Shown: one piece after another, positions 1-11,963 of the stretch
Position numbering within the stretch: the first letter of the stretch is position 1
How the letters are laid out: each line of letters opens with the position of its first letter
Source of the DNA: Tomocerus qinae
Lineage: Eukaryota > Arthropoda > Collembola > Entomobryomorpha > Tomoceridae
Assembly: GCA_020055645.1 (NCBI GenBank)
Contig: CM034549.1
Location: 3,100,001-3,164,000 of the forward strand
Length of the DNA stretch: 64,000 nt
Direction: 5' to 3'
Position numbers and translations under genes: made by a program
Notes under the pieces: model-generated
The model's input: the letters and a program-made list of their open reading frames with translations, nothing else
Database searches by the model: none
What the model was told of the DNA's origin: nothing

Positions 1-210
1 GGTGGGTTCAAATTAAAATTGTTAAGGGTGGGTTCAAATTAAAATTGTTAAGAGTATGGTTTTACTGGATGAAAATGTTAAGTATTAAGGGGGTTCGAAT
101 TTAAAATGATAAAAGGCGGTTAAAAATTAAAATTTTAAAAAGAGGGTAAAATGAAAATCTTAACAGGAAGTTAAAAATTAAATTTTAAGAGTAGGTAATG
201 GCAAAAACAA
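1..210. repeat. AT-rich degenerate tandem repeat
   Basis: Two near-identical copies of a roughly 26-base unit (core GGTGGGTTCAAATTAAAATT) open the window. They are followed by decayed units alternating G-rich starts with AAATTAAAATTTTAA-type tails up to about position 200. The array is cut by the window edge. It resembles loosely the 43-base minisatellite inside the Helitron in RAD21, but the units do not align base for base. Confidence 0.6.
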
Positions 211-287
211 TAGCATACAGAATTAAATAGCGAAAGATGGTACAATTTTTACTTTCTATATTAATATGATCCTAATCATCATCATCA

Positions 288-542
288 TCAGTTTATATAA
301 GCTGTTTGCATTTAATGTGGGTGTGTGTGTTATTGTTCGAGAGCCTGAATTTGGCTGAGTAGCGTTGAAATGTTACAAACAAATACAGGCTTTCAACACA
401 CACACGAAATTAAATAATATTCTCGGCTTGATAAACTTTAATTATTTATTATTAACTAATTATTTCAATTTTTTTAATTTTCTTTTTCGAATGTTCAAGC
501 GCCCTGTTACTGCCCCGTCCGTAGGACGGGTAACCTTACTCG
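288..542 (+). mobile_element. Short non-autonomous Helitron, family 1 (diverged copy)
   Basis: It shares three blocks with the copy at 29052-29860. The first is a GT-rich 5' region. The second is an inverted pair near the 5' end (GAGAGCCTGAATTTGG and CAGGCTTTCAACACAC, about 330-405). The third is a 3' hairpin CCCGTCC-GTA-GGACGGG at 514-530. The hairpin is followed nine bases later by CTCG at 539-542, a decayed form of the Helitron CTRR end. The 5' TC is placed at 288-289 by alignment with the other copy and is less certain because it lies in an ATC microsatellite. No coding sequence remains. Confidence 0.7.
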
Positions 543-1338
543 TTATAAATAATAATTAATTAAGCAGGCAACTTAAGTTAATTGTTTGTAGGGTGCGTTT
601 TAAGTCGTATGGCACACACCTTAATTCTGTATGGCGGAATTATTGATATTTAGTCTTACCTGATATAATTTTAATAACTCTATTTGCTATAATTAAAATA
701 ACTCATCATCATTGTCATTGAATACAGTTAGTGTGCACGGTAGCAGTTAGCTAGTGAAGGCAATTGTTCGTGTACTGTTGCAGATTGCAATTAATCGCAT
801 TGTTAGGCAGAAAATTGCCACACTTAAGTCAAAATACAGGAAACTGACTACATAGCATCATATTGCAGACGGTCAAGTTAGATATAACATTTAGTACAGC
901 TTTAATTATGGGAAATAGTTTATAATATCATCATGCGATGCTATGATATGTTAGGTACTTGTACTGTAATTTGGCTTGTTTGTATTACAACACACAGTTT
1001 AGTTTACATTTCATTAGAAAGAAGAATTCAGAAAAATTCAACGTGCAGAAAGTTATACAATACTTATAAACATGCTAACCATAATTCTGACATTTGGTCA
1101 ACTTTGTCTGTGGGGTAATGCATTGGAAAACAAGCAACCCTAGTTTCTATTAAAAATTCAAAGCGGAACAGGCTAGTACATATATTAGTATGACTCTGCA
1201 TGATTGTAAGAGCGAATAGGTAGGTGTTTATTTCAATTTCACTTAATATTGCGTAGATGGTAGATCGTAGTAGTTGAGAACATTTATTACATACTTTGAA
1301 ATAGTAATAATATCAATAAAATATTAAATATGTTACTA
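543..1338. other. Gene-free AT-rich stretch
   Basis: I see no supportable gene. Short ORFs here lack splice partners and recognisable protein content. The far end is the 3' flank of the gene starting at 5545 on the minus strand. Confidence 0.5.
1283..1288 (-). terminator. Candidate polyadenylation signal of the 1339-5545 gene
   Basis: TTTATT on the plus strand reads AATAAA on the minus strand, about 50 bases past the TAA stop at 1339-1341. Confidence 0.45.
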
Positions 1339-4300
1339 TTAAGGTTTTAATGGTAATTCTGGATAAGGCAGTAATTCATAATTTCCAGTCTGCCATTGAA
1401 ATTCAGTCGTTGAATTGCGGAATAGTCGGAATAAGTCTCCATCGCTGCCATAGATGTAAACTGATGAAATAAACGATTCGTCTAACCACGAGAAAACGGC
1501 TTCAACGTAATTTATAAACTGAGCTTCCAAAAGGAAGGAAATCGCCTTGGCCAACGATAGGGCTTCGTCGCTTGCATTTTCCGATAGAATTGGTTGTCGA
1601 GAACTGTTATCAAACATATTATAATGAATTGATTGCATTTTGGTTTAGGATGAATAATTGTCGAGAGACAAAGAACTTACTCATCAAAAATAATGCAGGA
1701 ATTGTCATTCAGAGAAACTTGTGCAAAAGCCTTTATTCTGGTTTCCGAAGCTATAGCATCAATTTGGCACATTTCAAAAAATTCTTGCTTTGTAGTTTCT
1801 ACGCATTGTCTCATTGGAACTTCATGTGCTTCAGAGTACTGCCTTGTATTAAAGTCATAATCAGAACTCCAGACTTTTTGCTCTAGGATAAAAGAAGCGT
1901 TATTTTTCTAACAATTGTTGTGTAGTAAAATGAAAATTGTTGATTATTTATGTATACCTTTAGAAGAATCAATGATGTAAAGTCTGCCATTGAGGAATCC
2001 AGCAGCTTCTATTTCGGTGTCCGATGGAAACCCGGGAATAATGCTTTCAATATCCCGCATACCCTTTGTTCCATTTTTCCTAAATGTTTAATTTTATACA
2101 TTGATTTATATTATGAAACACAAATGTTAATACAAATGAAGGTCATATCTGTTTACATGAGAGTCCCGACACAATGAGATTGAACTCCTGAAACGAATGA
2201 CAACAATGTAGGGCTCCCATTCAATATCGAATATGCTGTTCCCCTAATATTTCTCAAGTACCGCTCACGATCTTGGAAACGACACTCCATATCCGTAGAT
2301 TGAGATTCCAAAAGTTGTTTTAAAGATGTTACAGGTTCTTCATCTGGCACAGGGGACTGAGTGGACTCTGTAGAATCCAAACGATGTGAATCCGAATCAA
2401 CACTCTCATCTTCTAGCTTGATTTTCACTACTGTTTTCAATACTATTGACGTTGATCCATCTTGGTTTGTCACCTCTGATACTTCCGCCTTGTGACTGTT
2501 GCTACTTTCGTAAGGAAGATAAGAATATTCATTTTTGGAGGAAGTTTTTTCTGTAGATGATTCTCCAGCAAAAATTCTGTGGCTATTACTAACTTCAGAA
2601 TCAGTCCCAGTTTGTAATTCCGGATGGGTTTCAGGAGTTGCTAAAGGAATCTCAACAATTGCTCCACTTTGTCCATCGCTAAAGTTTTCTGATGAGTGAC
2701 TATTCTCATTGCATTTCACTAATGCAGGAATTCCAATCTTCATTATTTTTTCGCCCTTGATCAATGAAAGTAACGCATTTGGATTATCTGGTTTCGATGG
2801 TACTTCTGTTGGAATGAGTATCGTCTCAGGATGAGATATTGTAGTTTTATCTTGGTTGCCATTTGATTGCCCTTTGGTTTCCTCCTTCGAAATGGTTTCA
2901 GCAACTGACCCTGTGCTATCGACCGTAAGATGATTTTCCGTATCACTCAAATTGGCAGAGGATTCACCACTTCCAAATAATGACCCTTCAGTATTCTCTG
3001 TATCGTCAAGAGTGATCTTGGGTATATCTGTAACAGCATTTCCTCCTACACTGGAAGTGGCGATACCAACATTTTCAGTCTTGGATGGACCAAAGTTTTC
3101 AGATGCTTTGTTTTCAGAATTTTCTGCGGAGAGTAAATTGGCTGAAGAATGCTTCAGGTTATCTGTATTTTCACCCTCGAGTATTGACGATGTTGAGCTT
3201 GAAATAGGAGATACGTTGTTGGATGAAAATCCGGAACTATTTGATGCAACACTGTGCATAACTGAAGAGCTTACATTACTTTCAAATAAGGTTTCGCCTG
3301 GAACGGATGTAGAAGTATGTTTGGGTTCATTAAACAGTGAATCAATTTTTACTGGCTCAATACTCGAAGTTTTAAATGAATTTTGACTGATTTCTGCATC
3401 AGGAGTAGAAGTAACTGCTGAACCAGCATTCTCCGAGATAGACGAGGTGATATTTGAACCAGTTGTAGAAGAATGGTCATTAGAGCCAGCCCCCGCCACC
3501 GCCACTTTAGCCGAATCAGAAAATAATGAATCGACTTTCACTGGTGAAATAGTTGCAGTCTTAAAGGTTGCACTGCCTTCTTCGCTAGAAATTTTTGAAT
3601 TGCTACTTGAACTTGATATTCCAGATGAGGAAATTGAGGAGAAATTACCGGAATCAGTCGTCAATTCTGCAAAAGTAGTAGTACTGGGATTGTGAACTTT
3701 TCCTTCTTGTGATATTTCTGGAGATGAGGATGTATTGTTATCTCCGAACAACGAGTCAGTGCTAGATACATGTACTGGGGCAGTTTTGGTATCAATATTG
3801 GCTCCTTCCACTTTAGACGAATCCGCGAATAATGAGTCGACCTTTACTGGTGAACTATCTGAAGTCTTGAAGGAATTAGTTGCACTGCTTTCTTCACTAG
3901 AATTCCCTAAATTGCTGCTTGAACTTGATATCCCAGATGAAGAAAAGGAGGACAAATGGCCGGAATCAACCTTTCCCTCTGTATTAGCTGTGGTGCTGGG
4001 GTTGTTGATTATTTTTTCTTTTAAGATTTCCGTTGTAGCGGTAGACGAATTGTTTTCTCCAAATAATGAATCAGTGTTGGGTACAACTGGTCCATGTGGT
4101 GTGGCGCTTTCAGAATCAGCAGTAGTATCGATTTTCACTGGTGAAATAGTTGAAGACTCAAAGGTACTAATAATACTGCTTTCTTTACTAGAACTATCTG
4201 AGCCGGTATTTGAACTTGATATCCCGGATGAGGAAATGGAGGACAAGTTGCCGGAATCAGCCGTTAACTCTGCAGCAGTAGTAGTGCTGGGGCCGTTGAC

Positions 4301-5545
4301 TATTCCTTCCTTTGATATATCTGAAGAGGAGGATGTATTGTTTTCTCCAAACAAGGAATCAGTGCTAGGTACATGTAATGGAACACTGTTAGAATCAGCA
4401 GTGGCTCCTGTAGCTGCAGCCGAATCAGTAAATAGTGAATCGATTTTCACTGGGGAAACAGCTGAAGACTTAAACGTATTAATTGCATTGCTTTCTTCAC
4501 TAGAATTTTCTGAATGACTATTCGAACTTAATATCCCGGATGAGGAACTGGAGGACAAATGGTTGGAATCAGCAGTTATTTCTGAAGTAGTAGTGGTACT
4601 AGGACTGTTTACTATTCCTTCATTTGATATAGTTGAAGAGGAGGATGTATTGTTTTCTCCGAACAAAGAATCAGTGCTAGGTACATGTAATGGAACACTG
4701 TTAGAATCAGCAGGGGCTCCTACAGCTGCAGCCGAATCAGAAAATAGTGAATCGATTTTGACTGGGGAAACAACTGAAGACTTAAACGCATTGCTTTCTT
4801 CACTAGAATTTTCTGAATGACTACTTGAACTTAATATCCCGGATGAGGAAAAATCTGCGGCAGGGCTGCTGGTGCTGTTGGCCATTACTTCGTTTGAGAT
4901 TTCTGAAGAAGAAGATGACTTGTTTTCTCCAAAAGACGACTGACTGCAGGGTACATGCAATGGAGCACTACTAGGCTCAACAGGACTCGCTACAGTAGTA
5001 TTACTAGTCGCTTCGGTAAATAAAGGATCAATTTTTATCGGCTCGATTTTTGTATCTGCTGCGGCACAAGGTGGTTCTACCATTGGCAAATCTCTTTTCC
5101 TTAAATAATTTTGATTGTATGCAACATTATCTGCAGTAATTTCGCGAGAATTCCGTACGGCGAAATTTCTGCGGTTAAATTTTGGCAATTTGTCTTTAAA
5201 CATAATTTTGTAAAATAGCTTTCCTGTTTGGAGATTATTTAAATCATCATTAAGGGTAGGCACACAAGTAAAGCTATCGGCAGAATCTCTCAATTGTTCT
5301 GATTCAGAATTCAGTTTGTAAATTGTAATTCCAAGACAATCAGGTAAACCGGAACACTCAGTGGAACACTTAAGAAACAAATGAGATAACCTTTCTTGGG
5401 TATCAGGTGGTAAGAGAGGAAGGTCTTCTGTAGAAGGTGTTAGGGTTACTTGAGATTCTGTCCCCAGCAAACCTAACACAGTATTGAAAAATAATGTTAT
5501 GGAAAATAACTGCAGTAAAAAACGTCTAGACGTTGTAAATTCCAT
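1339..5545 (-). CDS. Secreted Ser/Thr-rich repeat protein, four exons, function unknown
   Basis: Exons on the minus strand: 5545-2157, 2079-1958, 1882-1681 and 1603-1339. Phases agree at every junction and give 1,325 residues. I do not recognise the family. The start MEFTTSRRFLLQLFSITLFF is a clear signal peptide, with likely cleavage near residue 25. A small cysteine cluster follows (C60, C64, C70, C94), loosely like a PAN/Apple fold. Residues about 165-760 hold tandem units of roughly 80-100 residues carrying SPVKIDSLF (seven variants), TDSLFGENN (about five) and Ser runs, rich in N-glycosylation sequons. This suggests an extended, glycosylated extracellular or matrix protein. The last three exons encode a non-repetitive C-terminal domain (about residues 1131-1325) with aromatic-rich strands, possibly globular. 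No membrane segment is seen after the signal. Function is unassigned. Confidence 0.82.
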
Positions 5546-5852
5546 TGTGAGTTTATAAATACTAAATATCTCGTGTTATAAGTTACAAAAACTTGAATTT
5601 CAATCAGATAGTGTTACATTTCTATTAAAGGCAGAATAAGGAGTTTATCGCAGAACAGTGGTCGATACTGATACTCTTCGAGAGCATAATATAGGATATA
5701 ACAAGAAGTATGATCACTAGCTCCAGAGATTGCCTTAATCCAGTTATTTATACTAGGAAAAATAATTAGGCCAGATCAACTAAACGGTAATTAGAATGGA
5801 GGGAGGTCAACAATAATTGGATCTCTACCACTGTCATTATTATCTAAGCTGA

Positions 5853-5897
5853 ATGTATAATATGAGTAATTAATAATTAATTACTCATATTATACAT
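5853..5897. repeat. Perfect 45-base AT-rich palindrome
   Basis: Twenty-two bases beginning ATGTATAATATGAGTAATTA are followed by one spacer base and their exact reverse complement. It could extrude as a cruciform. It lies about 310 bases upstream of the start codon of the minus-strand gene ending at 5545. Confidence 0.9.
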
Positions 5898-7664
5898 GCT
5901 TACTTACTCATTTCAGTTCGGCATTGATTGGGTAACGCGAATTTATGTACAATTGAGAGTTAAGCAATTTGTGTTTCAGATTTGAAGAAAAATTATTACT
6001 AAAATATTATTGGACATTATAAATATATACTATATAGATCCATCATAATTTGCTATTGATATGACTCTACATATCTGAACCCACATACATATAGGGTCTA
6101 AGGTAACCTCAGGGTACATTTAAAAACCAAAATTTTGATCCCATTGGCTTCATCTTCAGTATATACGTGACATGTACTTTTATAAAATTGTAATATTCTG
6201 GCAAAGGAGAAAAGTAGTAAAATATTCAAGAGATATAGCAATAATAGGGTATTGATTACTAAATTATATCTGACTTAATATCATCTGACACCTTACAGTG
6301 TCACATAAGACGTTGGAAAAGGCCATAGAAATCAGTTAAACTACTGAAATCCTTGGACACATACTAATTATCATACTAATCATACTAATTATCAGACTAG
6401 CAATGAAATAATACGGATTAACGGACAGAAATAGATATTATAAGTAATTATTCTAAAGTCTAAACTACGACAGAATGCAATTACTAAGAAAAGTTTGACC
6501 CACCCACATTAAGTACTTTCATAATATTGATTGACTAGCAAATTCTAAAGTGTGCGACAAGACTTCATGAATACTTTTAGGTACTATTAATTGATGTGCC
6601 CTCTTTGCCCTAACTTTGATTTCCTTCTTCATCGCACAAGGCTTTTTAAGAAAAGGCTAGTTGGTTAACCTGTTAACCTTTATCTATTCTTGTGTACTAA
6701 TGAATGTTTTCCAACTATCACACTTTTAAGACCTTTTTGTCACTACAAATGGTGGTCGATTCTGCTTCTACCTTCTTTTAAAACGAAATTATAATTGTAA
6801 CAGACTTCCCGTTTCAAAAACCCGCACTTTCATATCACTTTCACGTTATCTATTATGCTAACTTCCTTTCAATATGATGTTTTTCAACTTTCACCACAAG
6901 TCGAGTTAGTTAAAATTCGGGTGAAAGTATCGGTGAAAGTACTTACAAATTAAGTAATCTAGTTTAACCGTACATTTAAAAAGGATTGAAACATCAAAAT
7001 TGTTATTTTTAAGTTGAGATCCGCCTTGCTAACCGAACTCAATACTACAGGGCGGTATCAAATGTCAGTTTTGACATTACACAATTTCAATGCTTTCATT
7101 TAACTTATCTATTGATTTCTTCAGCTGACATTCATAAAATGAAGAATGATACTTTAGCATATACGTAACTAACATTTTCTCAACTTGGAATATAATGCCA
7201 ATAATATGGTAATTTTTATCGGACTCTTCACTATTCTAAATCTAATAAAATTACTTTCATCACAATCATGAACCACAAGTATAATGTTAACTTAACTTTA
7301 TTTCAATCATCATTTTTACTATACGAGGATACAATTTCATTCATATGAGATGGTCACATTTCAAACCCACATTAATTTAAATCGTAATGTTAACCATAAC
7401 GTTCTTGAAAAATCTACACACTCAAAATCAGAGTGATTCTAAAAAGTTAGCTTAGTACTCTCATTCTCAAACATATATTTATCTATTTATTAGTTCAATC
7501 AATTATGCACAAATACCAATTCCTGAGAAAAAAACGTCTTCAATTTTTTCGATACGCATTAGCTAGGTGCGACGATTACTTCTGCTCATTGACAAATACT
7601 TATTTTCAAGGTTTATAGATTTATAAATGACAAACTGGCAATCAAACAGCATCACTATTATAAC

Positions 7665-8345
7665 ATTAAGGTCTGTCAGAGTAGAGCAACTACACTTCTT
7701 TTGCTACTTGTACGTAAGATTATCAAAACGTACAATAATTTAGCTTTCAACTGTCACTCTGTCCTGTCAAAATCGATAGTAGAACCCAAATCAAATGAAA
7801 GTCCGATAAAGACAATCGAAAAGAAATCTGATAAATGTTAAATAATTCAGATTTGTTTGTATTCTAACGACCACTAAAGGATACAGGTATAATATAGCAA
7901 TACTGTTCATCAATAAGAATAATTCTTCGCTCCTGGTCCTAACCATATGTATCGATTGTGTGAATATTAAGACAATTTTAGTTATAAATAACCCACTTAC
8001 GACATAAGTAATTTAATCTAAAAAGTCATCTATTTTGCAACCTCCAATAGGATTTAAGATTTGTTGACCATTAATCGTTGTCTCACTCTAAATGAGCAAT
8101 TACAAAGAAATTGGGAGAAGATTAATGCAGAGTACACTTTACAGCGTTATTGTTTTAAGATTTTATGATTCCGTGTAATAAGACTATTATAAACACTAAA
8201 ATGGGTTAAAGTTGAATGCTGCTTAGATATGACCAAAATTGTCTCATTCATACTTAAAAGCCAAAAAATAAAAAAAACTTGATTGAATATGAACTGAGTA
8301 TGAAATGAAAACATTATAATTGCTCTACTGTTAACAGACCTTAAT
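7665..8345. mobile_element. Candidate inverted-repeat element, about 680 bases
   Basis: The left end ATTAAGGTCTGTCAGAGTAG is matched by an inverted copy with one small indel at 8316-8345. Terminal repeats are about 25-30 bases. The interior has no ORF of note, so this would be a non-autonomous element. No convincing target duplication was seen. Confidence 0.5.
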
Positions 8346-8620
8346 ATTCAAGTGATTCACAATTCCATGTATATATTATTATATTACGATGGTTGTGCAG
8401 TGGCTTTTTATAACGGGTAAAAGTGAAGTGTTGTGAATGTAATTATTAATGTCAACAAAGCTAAAAGCTTCTATTAGCTTAGCTTGCTTCAGTGACGAAA
8501 TGTAGAGCAGTTCATTTCATTAACTCCATTGTATAAAACAAATTGATTCGATTTAGTAGAAGTTTATAGAGGTATAAAAAGATAGTTTGACCGAAGGAAA
8601 AGGTTTTGCTCCAAGACTAT

Positions 8621-9616
8621 TCACAGTCTTTTAAGAGTTTTCTTTTTGTCCTTCCGGATTTTCGACTTTTTGGAAGGTGGTGAACTTGGCTGTGGCTTTG
8701 CATGAATTTCGGTCATTAATGTTGCTCTTTGACAAAATTCATTATAATCACTGATTAATAGCTTCCCAGCCTCTTCATTTAAAGCTGATTCCGCATTTGG
8801 CTCAATCAAAAGACACTTTATCACCTATTTAAAAAGCGCATCAACATTAGCACTACACTAATGAAATATAAAATTTTTAATAAGTTATGAAAATAAAAAA
8901 ATTTATTGAAAAATGAAGTCTTACTAATAGAACGTGTCTCAATCCGAGATCAGGATTCCAGTCCTTCTTTAGAGCATTTACACAGATTTCTCCACTGTTG
9001 GATATATTCGGGTGGAAAATTTTTGTAAGGAAATAGCCTTTAGGTGGTGCAGACGGAAAGTCTTTTCCAAGTACCAATTTGATTTTGAACTCGCCACCAG
9101 CATAAGGAGTTCCGTCTAAAAAGAACGAAATTAAAATGATAAAATCCAAAATCAAGGACTTAACTTAATTGAAGAGAATCAGTCATATCATCATTAAATA
9201 TTATTAAAATAATTACCAGGGCCAGAAATAGTAGCTTGGATATCTGTAAGGTCGTCATAATTCAAATGAAATTGAATTCCTTCTGGTGGTTCTTGACTAA
9301 GTGAGACAACTTCCTTTGATACTCCTCGGAGAACATGAGGAGGTAGATTTTCAACATTTGACACCTGCTAATAGTTTAAAACATTTATTAATTAATTTTA
9401 ATTCTCATCTCAGGTTAAAGGTACGTTGCTTTTTATATCTCACCAACAACATAATATGTTAGGACCATAAAGCTTGCATAACAAATTAGCTTTTACTCTT
9501 TTCTCGAAAAAAATCAACGAAATATTGAAATATTTCATATTTCGGAGCGTACAATGGTACAATAACTAAAAACTTGAAAGATGAACGAGATTAAATGTAC
9601 TAACCGAAGATGCCAT
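8621..9616 (-). CDS. UBE2S: Ubiquitin-conjugating enzyme E2 S
   Basis: Exons: 9616-9605 (MASS), 9364-9217, 9115-8925 and 8824-8621. Phases agree, giving 184 residues. The E2 fold follows human UBE2S closely: SNVENLPPH near the N-terminus, [23 protein letters not shown] at 88-90 and catalytic Cys98 in [12 protein letters not shown]. The enzyme elongates K11-linked ubiquitin chains on substrates of the anaphase-promoting complex. After the E2 core there is a short Lys-rich tail ending KKKTLKRL. It matches the conserved C-terminal Leu-Arg type peptide that docks UBE2S on the APC/C, with Lys replacing Arg at one position. The first coding exon is only 12 bases. It was chosen because ATGGCATCTTCG sits before a GTTAGT donor in the right phase. 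The tail is shorter than in the human enzyme (222 residues). Confidence 0.93.
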
Positions 9617-9914
9617 CGGTGGCTGTATGTTCGCAATTTTGAAACCACGGTAAAAAGTAACACTGGTGAAGATTTAAGACTGGTGATGATTAATTTGTTT
9701 TATTTGTCGATGAAGAGACTTGGTGTAGCAACTGCAGTTTTTGGATTTGCAATTTCCAGCTTGTACGCTATTATTTTGCCTATTAAAAATACAGTCACAA
9801 AGATCATTATTCAATTATCTCATATAGTAATATAATCATGCCTTTATAAATCATCAATGCACCAAAGATCATTTAGCTTTCATATGCCATTATGCCAAGT
9901 GTAGCGTATTAATA

Positions 9915-10447
9915 CTACAGGGTTAGTCATTTAAGAGAGTACACTATGGGATTTTTACAAGTATTTTAATTTCATTTTTACAAATTCTTTACGTTACTAC
10001 CTCCTCTATTCGAATTTCCCATTGTAAGTCGAACATTAAAGAGTTGAATCGGGGTAATCCTTGCAACCTCGGCTACAATTCTTGCGTTCAGTTCAGCTGT
10101 TTAGAGGTCTGGTTTCGTAAATGCGTGACTTAAAAGGGCCCAAAAGAAAAAATGTCAAGTCAATTGTCAAAAATTAAAATCTTAATCTATCATCAGGCCT
10201 GCCCAATGACTTCCTTTGGGGCCACCTTTAGTCACGCATTGACAAAACCAGACCTCAAGACATTAGTGAACTGAGCGCAAGAATTAATTGTAACCGAGGT
10301 TGCAAGGGTTACCCCGATGCAACTCTTTAATGTTCGACTTACAATGGGAAATCCGAATAGAGGATGGTAACATAGAGAATTTGTAAAATTTATGAAATTA
10401 AAATACATGTAAAAATCCCATACTGTCTTAAATGACTAACTCTGTAG
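9915..10447. mobile_element. Foldback-type MITE, 533 bases
   Basis: Both halves are long imperfect inverted copies. The left end CTACAGGGTTAGTCATTTAA is matched by TTAAATGACTAACTCTGTAG at the right. The similarity runs inward for more than 200 bases, including the block around 10010-10130 and its reverse complement around 10215-10370. There is no coding capacity. Confidence 0.8.
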
Positions 10448-10946
10448 AAAATTGAACTCTGATTAACTTAGAATCGGATCAACTATAGAACATAGAAAAC
10501 CTCTTACATATTTTTTAAACATTAAAGATTAACAGTTCACATCTGGATTTTTAAACTAGCCATTTCGTAATATTACTAATCGACAATAATCGATTGTTAT
10601 TTATAAATTAATAATTTTTTAAGTTTTTATTTCTAAAAAATCCTTGAGATCGACCAAATAAGTACTTCTCCTAAGTAAAGGAAATATACTTGTCATAATC
10701 AAAAATCCAAAGATGATAATATGCCAAGTAGTTTACGAGTAGAGACTTTACTTTTCAAAAGTCAGTAGTCCAAATCCAAACCTGGACTGTGTTAGTGTTA
10801 CAGTTTATAGGTTAAACTCCTGGTGCCTGGAAGTGGAACAGTCAAAAGTGTGTAGAGTATTTAATAAATTTTATTGTCTAAACCTTTCAAACTTTTGACT
10901 TTTGATCACCAACAACAGTAACTAAAGGTCAGAGTGCAGCAAACGG

Positions 10947-11795
10947 GGCTGAATTTAGGCAGCGGTACTTTGTTGCCACTGTCCCCGCTGTCGCCGCTGT
11001 TGCCGCTGGGAGGTTTGGGGGGTTAGCGGCAACAACATAATAGCGGAGACAGTGGCAACAGCGGCAACAGTGGCGACACGGTACAACCACTAGCGGCGAC
11101 ACGCAAAATCCACTAGCGGCAACAGCGGCGACACAGCTAAAACCACTAGCGACCTGACCAGCGGCAACAGAGACACATTGGCTGAATTTAGGCAGCGGGA
11201 TCTCGTTGCTTCAATTGCCCCCGTTGCCCCAAGTTAAGCCAATTAACCTATCGTCTTTTCCATTTGCTTCCCGTCACTATTTTTGCATCATTTTTGACCT
11301 AACCTAATTAAAAATAAATATGTTCCATTTTTGTTATGCATTAACAATAAAACAGTTTATTTTTTATTAGGTTAGGTCAAAAAAGATGCAAAAATAGTGA
11401 CGGGAAGCAACATATTAAAGTAATAGGTAAAGTGACTAAGCATGGGGCAACGGGGGCAATTGAGGCAACGAGATCCCGGTGCCTAAATTCAGCCGACACA
11501 TTAATATAGAGCAGCAGTGCACTGGCTTATATATTAGGTTTAGCGGCAACAGAGGAAATCAGATTAATGTGTCCCTGTTGCCACTAGTGGTTTTAGCTGT
11601 GTCGCCGCTGTTGCCGCTAGTGGATTTTGCGTGTCGCCGCTGTTGCCACCTGTGGTTTTTGTGTGTCGCCACTGTTGCCGCTGTTGCCACTGTTTCCGCT
11701 TTTATGCTGTTGCCGCTGACCCCCCTTACCCCCTAGCGGCAACAGCGGCGACAGCGGGGACAGTGGCAACAAAGTACCGCTGCCTAAATTCAGCC
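10947..11795. mobile_element. Inverted-repeat element B, inserted in A, 8-base target duplication
   Basis: The terminal repeats start GGCTGAATTTAGGCAGCGG. The arms continue as GC-rich runs of GCGGCAACAGCGGCGACAG type and their complement. GCAAACGG flanks the element on both sides (10939-10946 and 11796-11803). An 8-base duplication is typical of hAT-like and some other DNA transposons; the superfamily is not assigned. The arms are themselves internally repetitive. Apparent ORFs here are low-complexity shadows. Confidence 0.85.
11180..11494. mobile_element. Inverted-repeat element C, inserted in B, 8-base target duplication
   Basis: A 315-base relative of element B with the same outer terminal sequence (GGCTGAATTTAGGCAGCGG). 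It is flanked by GACACATT at 11172-11179 and 11495-11502. Its arms pair CTCGTTGCTTCAATTGCCCC with the complement near 11443-11473. Further in, CCCGTCACTATTTTTGCATC pairs with a copy near 11380-11405. It sits in the middle of B, so the family was active after B inserted. Confidence 0.85.
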
Positions 11796-11941
11796 GCAAA
11801 CGGTGCGTGAAAGTTAGAGTCCGAAGCCACCTCTATATCTCGGAATATTTATACATGACCCCCCAATGTTTCATCGGATCTTTATCGGATATGACCTAGA
11901 GGTCACGTTTCCAACCTCCCCACCCCAACCCCAACCCCACC

Positions 11942-11963
11942 CCCTAACCTAACCTAACCTAAA
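11942..11963. repeat. Short CCTAA run, telomere-like
   Basis: Four consecutive CCTAA units (TTAGG on the other strand, the common arthropod telomere motif). They lie inside element A next to a C-rich stretch of CCCCAACC units. The run is too short to call an interstitial telomere. Confidence 0.5.

Larger units (their letters stand above)
5546..8620. other. Intergenic region between two minus-strand genes
   Basis: About 3 kb without a supportable gene. It holds the perfect palindrome at 5853-5897 and an inverted-repeat element at 7665-8345. The upstream regulatory region of the 1339-5545 gene should lie next to 5546, but I see no diagnostic promoter motif. Confidence 0.5.

Noticed and set aside
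2952-4820. Long plus-strand ORFs opposite the repeat-protein gene
   Set aside because: They are antisense shadows of the repeated, Ser-rich minus-strand exon; the minus frame has a signal peptide and consistent splicing.
9581-9835. 84-codon plus-strand ORF
   Set aside because: Overlaps the first UBE2S exon on the other strand, with no recognisable content.
11479-11799. Overlapping ORFs rich in Leu/Pro or Gly/Asn/Ser
   Set aside because: Translations of the GGCAACAGC-type repeat arms of element B.
11942-11963. Interstitial telomere
   Set aside because: Only four CCTAA units inside a transposon; recorded only as a short repeat.
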